DNA from: Flectonema sp. DT1601
Lineage: Eukaryota > Euglenozoa > Diplonemea > Diplonemida > Diplonemidae
NCBI GenBank assembly: GCA_964019425.1
Contig: OZ025806.1
Span: 925,374-989,373 of the forward strand
DNA length: 64,000 nt
Direction: 5' to 3'
Part shown: positions 1 to 9,761 of the stretch, piece by piece
Layout: every line of letters begins with the position of its first letter
How positions within the stretch are numbered: position 1 is the first letter of the stretch
Made by a program: the position numbers and the translations under genes
Notes under the pieces: generated by a model
The model's input: only the letters and a program-made list of their open reading frames with translations
Told to the model about the DNA's origin: nothing
Database searches by the model: none

Positions 1-99
1 AATGAGGATCAGGTCGTAGTGTTAAACATGTTGAACATCACTGATGCAATGAGATCGTTTTTATATGTATATTATGAATGTGGCATCTCAGGCAGCTGA
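1..99 (+). CDS. Possible 3' end of an upstream gene, cut by the window edge
   Basis: Frame 1 is open from the first base for 32 codons and stops at 97-99. The peptide has an ordinary protein-like composition (it ends YYECGISGS), unlike the homopolymer-driven frames further on. It is on the same strand as all other host genes, so it could be the C-terminus of the preceding gene. No family can be assigned from 32 residues, and chance openness is quite possible. Confidence 0.3.
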   Translation, partial: NEDQVVVLNMLNITDAMRSFLYVYYECGISGS

Positions 100-836
100 A
101 TGTGACAGCTGCGAAATGAGTGAAAGACAAGAAAAACGGAAAGAAAAAAATGAAAAAAAAAAAAAAATAGTTGAAGAATATAGTACAAAAGACTTTGTCA
201 CCCTGCGACGTGGACTGAGCTTCAAGCAATGGGTGCTCCGTATATATTTCCTTTCTTTATTTTCTTCGCCTACATCGGATACTCAGGGAAGGCGGCTTAT
301 CACCTTTTCCTTTTTATGAGTTTCTGCTTTGCTTTATTAGTTCTTTTTTCCCACCTCAAGCAGTTTTATCCTCACCATTGACAGGCAGCAGGATAACGAT
401 TCCTTTGATGGGCTTGTTGTTAGTTTTTGTGAGTTTTTCGAAATAATTATTAGCGTCTTTGAGAAAATATTTCAAAAAAAATAAAGAAGGGAGGGGAGGG
501 GGAAAAAAAAAAAAAAAAAACAGTAAATGCCAAAACCCAACGAAGGGAAAACAATGAGATGCTGCTTAGCACGTTTTTTAAAATAGCACCTCAGAATTGG
601 CATTTCGCTTTGTACTTTATTTTTTTTCCCTTTTTTTTTTTGATGTCTCCCTTTCCTTCACTCCCCATTTTATTTTTCAAAAAATCCTTGCTTCTGTCAT
701 GACATGTTCACATTGAAAAGTGTTTTTTGAGTTTACTCTTTTTCATTATAATTATTTTATCTGAAAAAAAAAAAAGGGAGGAATCGAAAGAAAAGGAAGA
801 GAGAGAAAAACACTAAAATAAAACAATCACACAACT
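100..836. other. Intergenic, no gene seen
   Basis: A+T-rich spacer with poly-A and poly-T tracts (near 163, 500 and 620-640) and an A-run just before the next start codon. The frames here are short and driven by homopolymers. Pyrimidine-rich stretches at 600-690 could serve as a splice-acceptor region for the gene at 837. Confidence 0.6.
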
Positions 837-2280
837 ATGGCTTTAATGATAGACAGTAGAGTTGGTGCATTTGGGGCCTTCGACTTAGACGGAACGGGTG
901 AGATAACTCAGTTTGATCTTCGATATGCTTTTCAAGCTTGCGAAACCATCGCAAAGTTAGTATCAGAGAAGGAAGTAACAATGGCAATGAGAAGGGTCGG
1001 TATCAGACCATCATCAATGATTCGTTTCGAAGAGTTTTGTATGATGTGTGATGTGATTGAAGGATTTTTAAGACCAAAAAGACAAATTAACGAGTATGCT
1101 TCTGCACTACCAGGACAAATAGCAGAAGAAGAAGTGGAATATACACAAACCTCTCCACGAAGAACAACACGTTCTATTCCATTAGAGGCATGGCATGACG
1201 GAAATGAAAATATCCAACCACAAGAAATTCCTGAATCGCCTCGCTCTCCTAGAGCCTGTCTTGGTGAGCTACCAGGTATGGATCAGGTAGCTCATGCGTT
1301 TTACGCATTCGATATGGATTACTCTGGTGCTGTATGTGCTGTTGAACTTCCATCCATGTTGCGGATGGTTATAAAACGCAAAGGTGGTAATCTAGGCCGT
1401 CCTGCTGGTAACAATCCAAAGAATGCAAAAGCCGCCCAACGATGGGATGCAGCCATGGGTAAGACACTAGCGAGTATCGGAAAACAACGTTCCGATCTAT
1501 TAAATCTTCACGACTTTCAAGCGTTGGTCGATATTTTAGATCCTCCACCTCCTCCAATGGAACCAGAAGACGAGGGTTATGAAACAACTGAGTCTGAAAA
1601 ACAACGAAGAGCGGAAGAAGCAGAAAGACTTCGCAGAGAAGAAGAAGCCCGTCAAGAAGCTGAGCGTATAAATGCTGGTACGATTGTTGTTCAATACAGT
1701 AATAGGTTTATTGTTTTGAAATTCTGTGAAGCAGATGATGGGGTTGGTAAAATATTAAGAAGACTAACTGACGAAGTACCTGACTATTCAGCTTCTCAAA
1801 TGCGTCTTCTTGGCAGAGGATTTGAAATGGATTCAAGAAATAACTTATCACACTACGGCATAAAGATTGGTCATCCCCAAACTCATGGTGGAGACATCCT
1901 TCAACTTCTTATTAGACAGGAATTCATTCAGGGTGATACTTTTCAAGAAGCTGAAAGTGGAATGGTATGTCCTTGTTGACAACAGTAATCAAAACATTAA
2001 TAAATACGATAATAAATATTATAACAAAAAACAGGTTAATATATTAATTCCTGATGGAAGTATCATTCAGGTTCATGCTTGGGTTGATGAACCAGTTGAA
2101 CATTTTATGACTAGAATCGAAGAAGTACAGGGAACCCCATACGTATTTCAACGACTCTTGGTTCATGGTAGAGAACTTAACCCACGTAAAACATTGGAAG
2201 AGTATGAAGTAACAATTGGACCTGAAGGAGATGTAGTTGAACTCCTCATGAGAGATGAACCTGCCATCCCAAAACGTTAG
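837..2280 (+). CDS. EF-hand protein with two C-terminal ubiquitin-like domains (2 exons)
   Basis: Exon 1 is 837-1964 and exon 2 is 2035-2280. The intron 1965-2034 (70 nt, GTATGT...CAG) is phase 0 and gives 457 aa. Residues 16-28 form an EF-hand-like loop (DLDGTGEITQFDL), and a second loop begins at D159 (DMDYSGAVCAVEL), so calcium binding is plausible. Residues 240-280 are Pro-, Glu- and Arg-rich and may form a short helical linker. Residues about 281-364 and 377-450 each look like a ubiquitin fold: beta hairpin, helix, a 'RLLGRG' or 'RLLVHGREL' turn, and a final 'LQLLIR' or 'VELLMR' strand. Neither ends in Gly-Gly, so these are adaptor-type domains and not conjugated modifiers. The exon join restores the whole second domain, which supports the intron. 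I do not recognise a named orthologue. Confidence 0.75.
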
Positions 2281-2318
2281 TGGTTATGGGATTGTAATTT
2301 TTTTTTTTTTTTGTACCG

Positions 2319-2349
<31 letters not shown>

Positions 2350-2814
2350 CTTATAAAAAATCTTAGAGTCCTTTCTTCTAATGTTTGTCTGTACAATGTA
2401 TTGTTTTTTTTTTTTTCTCTTACAATTTTTTTTTTACCCCCGAAAAAAGTAAAATATAAAGAAAAAAAAAAAAAAAAAACTTTTCTGTATGTACCACCCC
2501 ACGAATGAGTTCTTCTTAGCTGAAGAACCGATCGTGTTTTCCACTTTTGAGTGTGCTCTCCCCAGCCATATCCCCCGATGCTATATTTTTACTTTACTAT
2601 TGTTTTTTTTTTTCCTTTCTTTTTTTCTTACGATTTGTTGTTAAACTGCTTTGTTAGTTTATTATTTTCGAGTAACAATTTTGTTTTTTGAAATATATAC
2701 TTTTACGTAATAGCAATTCACACTAAGAAATGAAATGTACTTATTTACGTATCCTTCAAGTCAGTATTTTAAGTTAATTTTATTTTGCAGTTGACCCTCA
2801 ACAGCCACAAAACG
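2281..2814. other. Intergenic spacer with long T-tracts and a splice acceptor
   Basis: It starts with poly-T runs (about 2299-2349, 2402-2435) and holds no convincing gene. It ends with a T-rich stretch and TTTTGCAG at 2783-2790, 24 nt before the VTA1 start. Confidence 0.6.
2783..2790 (+). promoter_or_regulatory. Putative trans-splice acceptor for VTA1
   Basis: A pyrimidine-rich run ends in TTTTGCAG, and the VTA1 ATG follows after 24 nt. No upstream exon of this gene is visible, so a leader added in trans is the simplest reading. Only RNA data can confirm the leader. Confidence 0.5.
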
Positions 2815-4250
2815 ATGAATAATCAAACTCTGGCAGGAATGTGCCCTCCGGAGCTGAAGGAGCTGTTGCCGTTTTTGGTCAGAGCGAGAGATTTTGATGC
2901 GAAGGATCCACAAGTTTCATATCAGTGTAAAGGTTGGGCAGTTCAAGTCGGAATTGAGAAATTGGGAAAACTAGAAGGCGAGCCAAAAGATAAAGCAACG
3001 AAGTTCCTGATGGCATTCATGGACCACTTAGAAGTCGAAAAGTCTGACCCTAACAAATCTAGTGGAGATGGAAAGGCGATCCTAATAAAGTATGCTTATC
3101 AATTCTTTAAGAGAGCTGATGACCGTGAAAGAACACCTGGTCAAGGTGACAAAGCATGTGCCAGTACCTTTATGACTGCTTCTATTCTAATGGAAGCCAC
3201 TAAGCAATACGGACCAATGGATGATGACACTTCACAGAGACACAGATACTGTAGGTACACTGCTGGAATGATTAACAAGGCATTAAAAGCAGGTGAAGTT
3301 TATCAGTCGCAGAATGAACCGATTGAGCAGGGTCCAGTAATTGGAGAAGATGAGTTAAATATGGTGTTAGCTGAGGCGACTACTCATCAGCCACAACATG
3401 TAGACCCACATCCTATTAGTGTACCAGAACCACATGTACCAGCACCAGCACCAGCTGCGTTTGGCGGACTTGATGACTTGTTGTCTGGTTTTCCTGGATT
3501 ACCTGCTCAGCAACATACTCAACCAGCGCCAGCAGCTCCTTACGTACCACCAGTTGCACCGGTTGCAGTTGTAGATCCTCCTTCACTCCCTCCTCCTCCA
3601 CAGCACAATGCTGTTGATGACCTTCTTGCGGGAATCCCCAGCTCAGCTCCTTATGAAGATGTTCCTATCCCTCATATGAACTCTGACTTATTAAACACCA
3701 TGGAGGTATGCTATTGTTATTAATTGTATTCATTTTTGTATTAGTTTACTGAATCCTCTTTTTTTTGGTTTTCTTTTTAAACATATTCTTCTTCGTCTAA
3801 CAACGCGGAATAGTAATATAAAAAAATAAAAAACAGAACCGACTTGCCCAACTGACGCAGCCGCCCCCACCTGCTCCAGTTCCTCAAATGCCAATTGTAC
3901 CTGATATGAGTGGTAGAGTAGTAGAGTTAGAAGAGGAAGTAAATTCATTAAAGCATCAGCTGGCGGTGGCTCAACAGCAGCAAGCATCATCACAACAACA
4001 GTTGGGGCAATATCAACAAGCGTTAACTGTCTTAAAGGGACAGTTAGCACAGCAAGCAGTCGCTGGAATTGGAGGAAGTGTGTCAGCTGGTGTCTTAGAA
4101 CCGACAATTGGATTCCATCCAACCATCGATGACATGACAGATGTTCAAAAGTTCTCAAAATATGTCATTTCTGCATTGCAATTTAAAGATATCAAAACTG
4201 CTCGAGACAATCTTATGAAATGCATGAGCAGGTTGAACGGCCATGGATAA
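2815..4250 (+). CDS. VTA1: Vta1/LIP5-like ESCRT-III/Vps4 cofactor (2 exons)
   Basis: Exon 1 is 2815-3705 and exon 2 is 3837-4250. The 131-nt phase-0 intron (GTATGC...AACAG) gives 434 aa. The start is the first ATG after the acceptor at 2790. Vta1 binds ESCRT-III through its N-terminal MIT-like helices and stimulates the Vps4 ATPase through its C-terminus, so it acts in multivesicular-body sorting and membrane scission. The N-terminal 150 residues match the family pattern (ELKELLPFLVRARDFD, then YQCKGWAVQVG). The middle, about residues 190-300, is a low-complexity Pro/Ala linker. The second exon has a Gln-rich coiled coil and ends with the Vta1 C-terminal helices (KYVISALQFKDIKTARDNL). The family's signature end is therefore only reached after splicing. 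Confidence 0.85.
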
Positions 4251-5004
4251 ATAAAGCTAGTCAGTTGGGAGGTTTCTTTTTTTTTTTATTTTTTTTATAA
4301 ATTTTTCAGGTTTGTTTGATTTTAAAGAAATGGAAAACAAGAATAAGAATAAAATAAAGTAAAAGGAATTGATATAAAAGGAAATGACAGCAACAGCAGC
4401 AGTTGTTTTGTTTAAACAAAAGAAAACTTTTCCGGTGGTCGTAACAACTGTTTTTCTCAATCTTGTTTTTGTTACCTCGGGTTCAAAAATCCGCAAAATC
4501 ATATAAAGTAGTTTGACTTCGCACAGATTCCTTGAGTGTAATGAATAATAATTACACCAGACGAAAACGAAGCCAAGAAAAAAAAAATAAAAAAAAAAAG
4601 CATAAAATAAATTTAAAAAAAAAAAAAAACGCAACGGCAATTGGCTGTGATGCATCTAACTTTCGTGCTAGCCTTTTATTCCCGCCGTGCGGTGATTCCC
4701 TCAATGAAAATGCCTTATTATTTAAAAAGGAAAGCGAATGGGAGAAGCGGGAACAAACAACAAACTACAAAAAAGAAATTATTTTTATAAAAAAAAAAAA
4801 TTGCTGACCACACTACCCATACGTCTTTGTCCCTAGTTCCTCCCACTTTAGGTCTTTCGAAATGATGATAAGATACAAAAACGTCTCAATAGCTAACTTA
4901 TATTCTAATCATACAGATCTTGATCCCACACGATGACTGTATCTGAACGTTCACATGAATTCAAACAAACCTTTTTTTAACATCTCAACCAGTTAATATA
5001 CAAT
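4251..5004. other. Intergenic, no gene seen
   Basis: A+T-rich spacer with several A- and T-tracts. The frames on both strands here are Lys- or Phe-rich and homopolymer-driven. A possible acceptor (CATACAG) ends at 4917, upstream of the UTP14 start. Confidence 0.6.
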
Positions 5005-7653
5005 ATGGGTGGGCGAAAAGGGGGTCGCAAAGGAGGAGGTAAAAAAGGAGGAGGCAAGGGACGTAAAGGTAGAAAGGGAGGTAGTTCTGGACCACGTAGA
5101 CTAAGAAGAGGAGATGACGTTTCTCTCACTGATGATGAGGCCAGTGATCACATGGTCATAGAAGATGATGAGTCTATAGATGATGAGCAGGCCTTTGGAG
5201 CTGATGATAAAGATCTAAAAGAGATGTTTAACAACCTTGGAGATATGAAGAAGAAGGAAGAATTAAAAGGTAATAAAGGTAAACAGCAATCCAAACAAGA
5301 TGAAAAAATCTACGAATCTGACGAAGATGTTGACGAGTCTGACTACACCAGCAGTGATGATGATGGTGAAGCTGTCAATCTCTCTGACCTGTTAGACACT
5401 GATATGAAACTCACAAAGAGAAAGACAAAAACCGCAAAAGTAATTGAAACCAAAGCTGAGAGTAACTTTGAAAGTTCATCTCTCCGTACAATCAGCATCC
5501 CAACTCTGTCTGACTTGGTAGGTACAACCGTTGATTCTGAGTCTGGTAAGAGGCTGGGGAAAAAGATGAAGAAACTCGCAGAAAAGGACCACCTTCTAAT
5601 AACAACACCGGAAGAAACATCGGCAACCGCTTCTAGAGAACGTGAAATTACCAAAGATGCTGTTTCAGGAGAACTTCAAAAATGGAATGCAACAATTAGA
5701 CACAACAGAGCAAAGGACTTTACTAGTTATCCACTCGCGGAACCGGATGCGATACCAAAACCCTCAACAGCAACTATTCAAGATGATAGCAAACCTATGA
5801 CTGAAATGGAGAAGGAAATTGATTCGTTATTAAAATCTACCGGCATCCGTGAAGAGAAGAAGGAACTTGATTCTTCTGCTTTTATGAAACTTTCGTCTGA
5901 TGTATTCGGATTAGTTGAGGATACCACTGACGACCGTTCTGCTATGTCTAAATTAAAAAGTGTATTGTCTTACGAACACGAGAAGAAGGCACGAGTCAAG
6001 AAAATCAAATCAAAAACATACCGTAGAATGGTTAGAAAAGAAAAGGAAAAAGAAAAAGACAAACGCCTCGAGCTATTAGCAATCGTAGACCCAGAAGCAG
6101 CACTCAAGAAGAAGAAAGAAGAGATGTTAAAGCTCAGAGCTAAAGAAAGATTAAACATGAAGCATAGGAATAAAAGTCAATGGATTAAGCACGTTAAAAG
6201 TATGGCCAAGTTCGATCCCGAGACAAGAGCAGCAGTTCAGAATCAGAATGCCATTCACCAGAAGCTGATGATGAAAATGGATGAAAACGCTGAAAACGCC
6301 GCCTACAACAATGACGGAGGATCAGACTCTGATAGCACAAAGTCTGATGAAGCGAATGAACAAGAAATTGATACTCTTCTCACTGCTGAAGGATCTAAGT
6401 CAGCACTTTGGAACCTTCGTAAGAAGATCGAAGACACAACCGACAGTAATAAAAAACTAAAGGGTGTCGCTGGTATGAAATTTATGCAACGAAACAAAGA
6501 TAAGGAAAAAGAAAACATGTTACGTGAAGTCGACCAACTCGAAGAGGACATCGATCGCTACAGAGAAGGACTCGAACCACTTGGAGAAAACGACAAGGCT
6601 GATTCTGATAGCGATTCAGAAGAAGAACTTGCAGCAAAAAAGAAGAAAAAGAAGTCAACAAAACCAGCCGGAAAGATAACCTTTACGGGCTCTGACGAAA
6701 CAGGAAAAGACTACTACGTAAACAAGGGTTCAGCGGCAGTCACGGACGACCATGAGGGAGAGGAAGAACCTCCAACGAAAGGAAAAAAGAAAAAACCAAT
6801 AAGAAAGAGCACTACAAAAGTAGACGATGCTGTGGAACTTGCTGTGGATACTTCCGACATTGCGACTTCTGTTAAGGATGAAAAGAAAAAAAGATTAAGT
6901 ATCAGAAAAGCTGCTGAGCAGGATGAAGAACGTGTCTCTTCAAAGAAGAAACGAGTCACTTTCTCTGGTGTGGAAGACGTTCAAGAAATGGCAGAAGACC
7001 AATCAGAAAAAAGACCAAAAACTGAAACACCTGTTGATGCTGCGCAGAAGAAGAAGAAGAAACGTGAGAATGCCGGAATCTTAGAAACTGACGAAGGTGA
7101 TATGACCATGAGTCAGGATTACTTAATTCAAAGAGCATTCGCTGGGGATGGAATCACTGAAGAATTTCAAAAAGAAAAAGACGCAGACATCGACAAAGAC
7201 ATTGTAGGAATAGACGCCAACGACGCTCTTCCAGGTTGGGGAGAATGGGGAGGAGAGGACGAAACTCTTAATGAGAAGTCAAATGCAAGAAAGTCTGTTT
7301 TAGTTGAAGAACGTAAGCAGAAAGTTGAAGCAGCCAGAAAGAAGAGAAAGGATGCTAAACTAAAGAATGTAATCATTAATGAGAATGAAGATACTCTTGA
7401 CCCAAAGTACCGTCTCAGTAAAGTACCATTTCCTTTCAGAAGCCCTGGTCACTTTGTTGCTACTTTGGAAACACCTGTTGGTCCTGACTGGAATACAGAA
7501 ACCAGAACCAGAAAGCACATCCAGGGTAACATGAAGACTAAATCAGGAACCATTATCACCCCAATTGAGAAGGAACAGGGAACTCGCAAGACACCGAAGA
7601 TGAAGAGACGAAAAATTGGCAGAAAAGCCGCCGCTGATAACGACAGCGATTAG
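5005..7653 (+). CDS. UTP14: Utp14-like U3 snoRNP (SSU processome) protein
   Basis: Single exon, 882 aa. Utp14 is a nucleolar component of the small-subunit processome and activates the helicase Dhr1 during 18S rRNA maturation. The first 30 residues are a Gly/Lys/Arg-rich tail (GGRKGGRKGGGKK), followed by long acidic Ser-rich segments and highly charged linkers. Family landmarks occur in order: 'KWNATIRHNRA' near residue 226, 'KKIKSKTYRRMVRKEKEK' near 333, 'RLNMKHRNKSQWIKH' near 383, 'LPGWGEWGGE' near 744, and a C-terminal block with 'KYRLSKVPFPFRSPGHF' and 'PVGPDWNTE'. The length is close to that of yeast and animal homologues. The start is the first ATG of the frame and opens the basic tail. 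Confidence 0.9.
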   Translation: MGGRKGGRKGGGKKGGGKGRKGRKGGSSGPRRLRRGDDVSLTDDEASDHMVIEDDESIDDEQAFGADDKDLKEMFNNLGDMKKKEELKGNKGKQQSKQDEKIYESDEDVDESDYTSSDDDGEAVNLSDLLDTDMKLTKRKTKTAKVIETKAESNFESSSLRTISIPTLSDLVGTTVDSESGKRLGKKMKKLAEKDHLLITTPEETSATASREREITKDAVSGELQKWNATIRHNRAKDFTSYPLAEPDAIPKPSTATIQDDSKPMTEMEKEIDSLLKSTGIREEKKELDSSAFMKLSSDVFGLVEDTTDDRSAMSKLKSVLSYEHEKKARVKKIKSKTYRRMVRKEKEKEKDKRLELLAIVDPEAALKKKKEEMLKLRAKERLNMKHRNKSQWIKHVKSMAKFDPETRAAVQNQNAIHQKLMMKMDENAENAAYNNDGGSDSDSTKSDEANEQEIDTLLTAEGSKSALWNLRKKIEDTTDSNKKLKGVAGMKFMQRNKDKEKENMLREVDQLEEDIDRYREGLEPLGENDKADSDSDSEEELAAKKKKKKSTKPAGKITFTGSDETGKDYYVNKGSAAVTDDHEGEEEPPTKGKKKKPIRKSTTKVDDAVELAVDTSDIATSVKDEKKKRLSIRKAAEQDEERVSSKKKRVTFSGVEDVQEMAEDQSEKRPKTETPVDAAQKKKKKRENAGILETDEGDMTMSQDYLIQRAFAGDGITEEFQKEKDADIDKDIVGIDANDALPGWGEWGGEDETLNEKSNARKSVLVEERKQKVEAARKKRKDAKLKNVIINENEDTLDPKYRLSKVPFPFRSPGHFVATLETPVGPDWNTETRTRKHIQGNMKTKSGTIITPIEKEQGTRKTPKMKRRKIGRKAAADNDSD

Positions 7654-7769
7654 CAACCTTTTTTTTCTCTCTTTTTTTTGTCTTTGTTTTTTTTTCTTTT
7701 GTTTTTTTGTGTCATTTATGAGAAAAAAAAAAAAAGTATTATATCCCACGGTTGGAAAGAATCTGTATG

Positions 7770-7800
<31 letters not shown>

Positions 7801-8186
7801 TCTTTTGTACCAATGACTGCTTAACCACATTAGCATAACCAAACAAACAGGTTTATATCGATGTGATCCGTTCTATGTGTCAGAAGGAATAGAACTTGCA
7901 GTCAGAAAGAATGAAAAAGAAAGAAATGTCCGTAATCAGTTCTCATCAACATCATTCATTACGCTGAGATTTTTTCAGTTTAAAAAAAAGTTGTTTATTG
8001 TAAGGAAACGTCAACAGTAAATACTCCTCACAGCTAACAAGAACAATGAAATGAGAGTCAGTGAGTGTTTTTTATAAAGTCATAAAATTCTTTTTTTATT
8101 AAAAAAAAAAAAAAAAAAACATACCATTTCCCTTCCCATTCAGTAGTAATTCGGAAACTAACATCCACACAACACGTAATGCAGCT
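7654..8186. other. Intergenic spacer
   Basis: Poly-T at 7660-7710 and 7771-7795 and poly-A at 8100-8119. No supported gene. A pyrimidine stretch and CAG at 8141-8143 precede the next gene. Confidence 0.6.
8131..8143 (+). promoter_or_regulatory. Putative trans-splice acceptor
   Basis: CCTTCCCATTCAG ends 43 nt before the ATG at 8187. The leader between them (8144-8186) has no other ATG except the TAATG at 8178, which is out of frame and very short. Confidence 0.4.
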
Positions 8187-9509
8187 ATGCTGGAAAATAC
8201 TACAGTAAATAATGACCAAAATGCCTTATTGCGGCATGGAGAGATTACAGAAGAAGATCTCCTGCATAGGGCAAAGGGAGTGATGTTGGAAGAGCTAAGC
8301 ACATCTCCTGATCCGAATAGAAAGCTTGTGAAAGAACCGAATGCAGATAGAGAAACGATGGTTGCTTTTTATACAGCGCGTGACCCGGGTAAGTTACCAC
8401 TGATAGATAAAATACTTGAAAGGTTTAAAGGAAAAGAACCAACCATGTACGAATTCATAACTCAGCAGTACGATGTCAGCCGCACCAGCTACTATCGAGA
8501 CTCACTCATTAAATACTATGAGAGACATAACCCTTCTCGGATATGTGCGACAGATGTTATACTAGACCTGTATGAGGGTCAGGAAGAACAACTTTTCCTT
8601 CTATTAGTCAACAAGTATAACCCAAGGAGTCCTATAGCAGTTTGGTGTAGATACTTTCAACCTGGAAGTCACACTCCATATTTCCATAATAAAATAACTG
8701 GAGTTGTTCAATGGCAAATACCAGAAACGGGATACGTTGTTGATCATGAGCGGAAAGTTTTAATGCCAATTAGAAACATCTACGGGGAACAGATTTCACT
8801 CGAGCAGGTTGGTAACGAACAAAGTGCAGTGCAGAGGAAGACGAATCTTCCACCACCTCCACCACCGCAAGATGATTTTGTTCCGAATTATGTAGTAAAC
8901 TTACAACCTAAAGTACCCGGAAGTACTAATCTGAGTCCATCACATCTCCCTCATGGTAGTAGAAGAAGTGGAAGTCCTGATATTATTGCTCAGGAAGTGG
9001 GAGGTTCATCTCCTGTGAGAATGCCGCCAGTTCCGAGACTGCAAATGTCAGGTGTTCTTGATTCGGTCTTTAGAGAACCATCGATGACGAAGGAAATAAG
9101 TTCGTTTCAAAGTCAGCAGCCTGCAACCAGATTTGGATCACAAAACATGAGCTACGGATTAGGAAGTATTGGTTCTGGTAATCCAACTCCAGTATTCGCT
9201 CCGACCTATTCCAATCCAGCTGTTGAAGTAATCGCTCGTCCAACTGCTGTGAGTCAGCCAACAACAACTCAACCATTTCAACCATTACCTGGTAATCAAA
9301 TGGTTGAATACGAACCATGTGTTTGTGAAGAATGTCATCAAGTGTGTAATGGATTCGAAGACCTCGCCAATCATAAAGAAACCGCACAACATGGTAGTTG
9401 GTATCGCTGTACTACTGGGGATTGTAAATTCTCATTTCCTTCACAGATATCTCTCGTGTATCACATTATGACTAAACATCCTCAAGCATCTCCTCGTCAT
9501 TTTGTGTAG
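8187..9509 (+). CDS. WW-like and C2H2 zinc-finger protein with euglenozoan-type FYxxxxPxK repeats
   Basis: Single exon, 440 aa. Two tandem motifs at about residues 52-80 and 101-132 read FYTARDPGKLPLIDKILERF and YYERHNPSRICATDVILDLY. Each is followed by (K/Q)GxEExxF/LF...YxP. I know this pattern, an aromatic pair, NPxKxxxVDxILxKYxGxE and then an aromatic helix, mainly from kinetoplastid and other euglenozoan proteins. Residues about 151-182 resemble a WW domain (WCRYFQPG...YFHNKITGVVQWQIP). After a Pro- and Ser-rich linker come two zinc-finger-like units, CxxC...H...H at about residues 375-398 and C...C...H...H at about 405-432. Binding of proline-rich ligands and nucleic acid is plausible, but the cellular role is unknown. 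Confidence 0.75.
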   Translation: MLENTTVNNDQNALLRHGEITEEDLLHRAKGVMLEELSTSPDPNRKLVKEPNADRETMVAFYTARDPGKLPLIDKILERFKGKEPTMYEFITQQYDVSRTSYYRDSLIKYYERHNPSRICATDVILDLYEGQEEQLFLLLVNKYNPRSPIAVWCRYFQPGSHTPYFHNKITGVVQWQIPETGYVVDHERKVLMPIRNIYGEQISLEQVGNEQSAVQRKTNLPPPPPPQDDFVPNYVVNLQPKVPGSTNLSPSHLPHGSRRSGSPDIIAQEVGGSSPVRMPPVPRLQMSGVLDSVFREPSMTKEISSFQSQQPATRFGSQNMSYGLGSIGSGNPTPVFAPTYSNPAVEVIARPTAVSQPTTTQPFQPLPGNQMVEYEPCVCEECHQVCNGFEDLANHKETAQHGSWYRCTTGDCKFSFPSQISLVYHIMTKHPQASPRHFV

Positions 9510-9761
9510 AAATGAAAAAAAACTTTATCCTGGCCTTTTTCAATAAAAATAATTTTACTCACCACGCTGTCTGTACCTCTGTAGCTTTTATTGTTTTCTG
9601 TATTGTTGAGTTGAATTATGAGATTTATCAACGATTGTTAAATAGCTTTATTTCTCTACAGACAAACATGAGTACCTGTGTGTGTGATGGAATGGGGTAA
9701 TAGTTTTGAGTAATTTAAATTAAAAAGATTATTATTATTTTCTTCATAAGAATAATAAAAA

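Noticed and set aside
4470-4505. GGGTTCAAAAATCC, a tRNA B-box-like match
   Set aside because: No complementary T-stem, acceptor stem or A-box at the right spacing on either strand.
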